Below the pieces are notes generated by a model. The model saw only the letters and a program-made list of their open reading frames with translations. It made no database searches and was not told where the DNA came from. Shown here one piece after another: positions 60,296 through 64,000 of a DNA stretch of 64,000 bases. This stretch comes from Phocoena phocoena (taxonomy: Eukaryota; Chordata; Mammalia; Artiodactyla; Phocoenidae), in NCBI RefSeq assembly GCF_963924675.1, contig NC_089232.1, forward strand, positions 50,220,759-50,284,758. Direction: 5' to 3'. How positions within the stretch are numbered: the first letter of the stretch is position 1; each line of letters begins with the position of its first letter. The translations under genes and the position numbers were made by a program.

Positions 60296-62968
60296 GGTAG
60301 ACTGACACCTAGACACACAATAGAACAGTTAGACTTAATTGATATCTACAGGACACTACATAAAAAAAAAAAATAGAATACACATTCTTTTTCCAAGGGC
60401 ACATGGGACGTTCTCTAGAATAGACCACAGACTAAGACCCAAAACAAGCCTCAACAAACTTAAAAGGACAAAAATTATTTCAAGCACCTTTTCTGACCAC
60501 AAGGGCATGAAACAAGAAATCAACCACAGAAAGATAAACGAGAAAAAAATAGTTATACAGTGACTAAACAACATGCTACTAAAAAACCAACAGGTCAACA
60601 ATGAAGTCAAAGAGGAAATTAAAAAATACCTTGAGACAAACGACAATGAAAACACAACCATACAAAACCTATGGGATGCAGCAAAAGCAATCCTAAGAGG
60701 GAAGTTCATAGTGATACAGGCCTATCTCAAATAAACCTAAACTACCATCTGAAACAATCAGAAAAAGAACAAACAAAATCTAAAGTCAGCAGAAGGAAGG
60801 AAATAATAAAGATCAGAGAGTAAATAAATAGAGATTTTAAAAACAACAGAAAAAAATCAATAAAACCAAGAGGTGTTTTTTTGAAAGGATAAACAAAATC
60901 AACAAACCACTGACCAGGCTCACCAAGAAGAAAATAGAGAGGGCCCAAATAAACAAAATAAGAAATGAAAGAGGAGAAATAACAACTAATACTGCAGAAA
61001 TATAAAAAAATCTTAAGAAATTATTATGAACAGTTATATGCCAAAAAAAATTAACAACCTAGAAGAAATGGACAAGTTTCTAGAAACATACGGACTGCCA
61101 AAAAGGAATCAAGAAGGAACAGATAATCTGAACAGACTGATCACTAGAAGTAAAATAGAATCTGTAATTTAAAAAAACCTCCCTGCAAACAAAAGTCCTG
61201 GACCCGACAGCTTCATTGGGGAATTCTACCAAACATACAAAGAAAAACTTACACCTATCCTTCTCAAACTCTTCCAAAAGACTGAAGAGGAAAGAACACT
61301 CTCAAAGTAATTCTATGAAGCCACTACCACACTGATACCAAAACCAGAAAAAGACACTACCAAAAAAGAAAATTACAGGCCAATATCTTTGATGAATATA
61401 GAAGCAAAGATTGTCAAAAAAGCTTAGCAAACCAAATCCAAGAACACATAAATAGGATCATACACCGTAATCAAGCTGGATTCATTCCAGGGTCACAAGG
61501 ATGGTTCAACATATGCACATCAATCAATGCGATACACCACATGAACAAAAGAAAAGAAACACATGATCATATCAACAGATGCAGAAAACGCATTTGACAA
61601 AATTCAACATCCATTCATGATAAAAACTCCCACCAAAGTGTGTACAGAGGTAACAAATTTCAACATAATAAAAGTCATTTATGACAAACCCATAGCCAAC
61701 ATAATATTAAGTGATGAAAAGCTGAATTCTGGAACAAGGCAAGGATGCCCACTTTCATCACTTCTATTCAACATAGTATTGCAAGTCCTAGCCACAGCAA
61801 TCAGACAAAAAAAAGAAACAAAAATATCCAAATTGGAAGGGAAGAGGTAAAATTGTCATTATGTGCAGATGACATAATACTCTATACAGAAAACCCTAAA
61901 GACTCCACACAAAACTATTAGAACTCATAAATGAATTCAGTAAGGTAGCAGGATATAAGATTAATATAGAGAAATCTGTTACATTTCTTTACACTAACAA
62001 TGAAACACCAGAAAGAGAAAGTAAAAAACAATTTTGTTTAAAATCATATCAAAAAAAAAACCTAGGAATAAGCCTAACCAAGGTGGTGAAAGACTTATAC
62101 GCTGAGAACTATTAAACATTGATAAAGGAAATCAAAGATGATTCAAGAAAACGGAAAGTTACCTCATGCTCTTGGACTGGAAGAAATAATATTGTTAAAA
62201 TGCCCAAACTAGCCAAAGAAATCTACAGATTTAATGCAATCCCTATCAAATTACCCATGACACTTTTCACAAAACTAGAATAATTCTGAAGTTTATATGG
62301 AACCACAAAATATCCAGAATTGCCAAAGTAATCCCGAGGAAAAAGAACAAAGCTAGAGGCATAACCCTTCCAGACTTCAGATAATACTACAAAGCTACCA
62401 TAATCAAAACAGCATGGTACTGCACAAAAACAGACATATGAATCAATGGAACAGAATAGAGAGCCCAGAAATAAACCCACACACCTACAGCGCATTAATC
62501 TTCAACAAAGGAGGCAATAATATACAAAGGGGAAAAGACAGTCTTTTCAGCAAGTGGTATGGGAAAGCTGGACAGCCACATGTAAATCAATGAAGTTAGA
62601 ACACTGCCTTACACCATACACAAAAATAAACTCAAAATGGCTTAAAGACTTAAATATAAGACATGACACCATAAAACTCCTAAAGGAGAACATAGGCAAA
62701 ACACTCTTTGACATACATAGTAGCAATATTTTCTTAGATCAGTCTCCCAAGGCAAAAGAAATAAAAGCAAAAATAAACAAATGGGACCTAATCAAATTTA
62801 TAAGCTTTTGAACAGGAAAGGAAACCATAAACAAAATGAAGACACCTACAGACTGGGAGAAAATATTTGCAAACGATGCAACCAACAAGGGCTTAATTTC
62901 CAAAATATACAAACTGCTCCTACAGCTCAATATCAAAAACACAAACAATCCAATCAGAAAAATGGGTA

Positions 62969-63086
62969 AAGGGAATTCCCCGGCAGCCCAGTGGTTAGGA
63001 CTCTGTGCTTTCACTGCCTAGGGTGCGGATTCAACCCACTGATGGGGGAACTAAGATCCCGCAAACCGCATGGCACGGCCAAAAAC
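62969..63086 (+). repeat. CHR-1-like SINE inside L1
   Basis: AGGGAATTCCCCGGCAGCCC to CCGCATGGCACGGCC. TSD AAATGGGTA at 62960-62968 and 63087-63095; the L1 text continues cleanly after it. Confidence 0.93.
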
Positions 63087-63241
63087 AAATGGGTAGAAGA
63101 CCAAAACAGACATTTCTCCAAAGAAGACACACAGATGGCCAACATGCACATGAAAAGATGTTAGAGAAATGAAAATCAAACCTACAATGAGCTATCACCT
63201 CACACTGGTCATAATGGTCATCATCAAAAAGTCTACAAATA

Positions 63242-63456
63242 GGGCTTCCCTGGTGGTGCAGTGGTTGAGAGTCTGCCTGCCGATGCAGGGGACACGGGTT
63301 GGTGCCCCAGTCCAGGAAGACCCCCACATGCCACGGAGCGTCTGGGCCTGTGAGCCATGGTTGCTGAGCCTGCATGTCCGGAGCCTGTGCTCCGCAACGG
63401 GAGAGGCCACAACAGTGAGAGGCCCGCATACCGCAAAAAAAAAAAAAAAAAAAAAA
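63242..63456 (+). repeat. Short cetacean CHR-2-type SINE at an L1 deletion junction
   Basis: GGGCTTCCCTGGTGGTGCAG to GAGGCCCGCATACCGC plus about 22 A. No convincing target duplication: TCTACAAATA on the left, CTTGTTCACA on the right. L1 sequence on the two sides is not contiguous. Confidence 0.93.
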
Positions 63457-64000
63457 CTTGTTCACAAATGTCTATAGCATCATTATTCACAATAGCCAAA
63501 AGGTGGAAACAACCCAAATGTCCATCAGCTGATAGGTAGATAAATAAAATGTGATATATCCATCCAATGGAATATTTCTGCAATAAAAAGGAATGAAATA
63601 CCTATACATGCTACAACTTGGATGAATCTTGAAAATATTATGCCAAGTGAAAGAAAGCAGTCACAAAAGACCACAGATTATATGATTCCATTTATATGAA
63701 ATGTTCAGAACAGGCAATTCTATAGACAGAAAGTAGATTAATGGTTGCTTGGTACTGGGCGGGGACAGAACAAGGGAATAAGAGGGTGATAGCTAAAGTA
63801 TACAGGGTTTCTTCTTAAGGTGATGAAAATATTCTAAAACTGACTGTAGTGTTGATGCACATGTCTGTGACTATAGTAAAAACTACTGAACAGTACACTT
63901 TAAATGGGTAAATTGTATGGCATGTAAATTATATCACATTTAAGCTGTTACGAAAAACAAATAATCAAATCACTACTATAAAAATCATGGTTTTCTTACA

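Larger units (their letters stand above)
60300..63955 (+). mobile_element. Long inactive L1, ORF2 region and 3' end
   Basis: Contains ORF2 pieces in order: endonuclease-RT linker text near 60,400-61,100, reverse transcriptase near 61,563-61,850 ([24 protein letters not shown]), then a shifted CADDIILY at about 61,865 where the YADD box belongs, then the C-terminal part and an old 3' UTR (CAGTACACTTTAAATGGG). Stops and frameshifts break it. It carries two SINEs and lies antisense to PPP1R21 in an intron. Confidence 0.88.

Noticed and set aside
61563..61850. 95-codon frame with reverse-transcriptase motifs
   Set aside because: Part of a decayed L1 with frameshifts and stops on both sides.

Overview
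The window is vertebrate nuclear DNA, almost certainly from a whale or dolphin. It is mostly introns and intergenic DNA filled with dispersed repeats. The lineage call rests on many tRNA-derived CHR SINEs: short CHR-1-like copies, long CHR-2-like copies, and a shortened CHR-2 form ending in GAGGCCCGCGTACCGC plus poly-A, which I recognise as a cetacean form. Artiodactyl/cetacean-type L1 3' ends and a ruminant/cetacean-type mariner hairpin agree with this. There are no bacterial-style genes, operons or CRISPR arrays.

The one gene I can prove is PPP1R21 on the minus strand, occupying the right half (about 33,320 to beyond 64,000). Ten coding exons can be read with GT-AG borders and consistent phase: 59107-59015, 54893-54766, 52339-52187, 49868-49776, 47286-47044, 40954-40922 (a 33-nt microexon), 39732-39616, 37500-37402, 36392-36264 and the stop exon 34001-33972. 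Together they encode about the last 371 residues of a protein I remember as about 780 residues in human, including the TTKRSYEDQ motif that names its C-terminal domain. The frame is intact throughout. The 5' exons lie beyond the right edge. PPP1R21 is a subunit (Fy-2) of the five-subunit FERRY complex, which links Rab5 early endosomes to mRNA and ribosomes.

Left of the PPP1R21 3' end is about 11 kb of intergenic DNA, then a CpG island at about 22,000-22,620. In mammals the next gene downstream of PPP1R21, on the same strand, is STON1, so I infer that the island is the STON1 promoter and first exon. Positions 1-22,000 would then be STON1 intron 1; no STON1 protein-coding exon is visible.

Region by region: 1-12,000 holds old MLT1, MIR, L2 and L1 pieces. 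12,000-17,200 is a worn L1M/HAL1-like block hit by a Tigger-like transposon and SINEs. 18,800-30,500 carries several young SINEs with clear target-site duplications, L1 3' ends and the CpG island. 31,860-32,150 has an L2 and a mariner hairpin. 33,320-59,107 is PPP1R21 with repeat-bearing introns. 60,300-63,955 is a long, inactive L1 inside a PPP1R21 intron. I found no novel system. The points most worth a second look are the microexon, a tandem splice acceptor, the mariner hairpin (possible miRNA precursor), the nested SINE/microsatellite, and a SINE at an L1 deletion junction.
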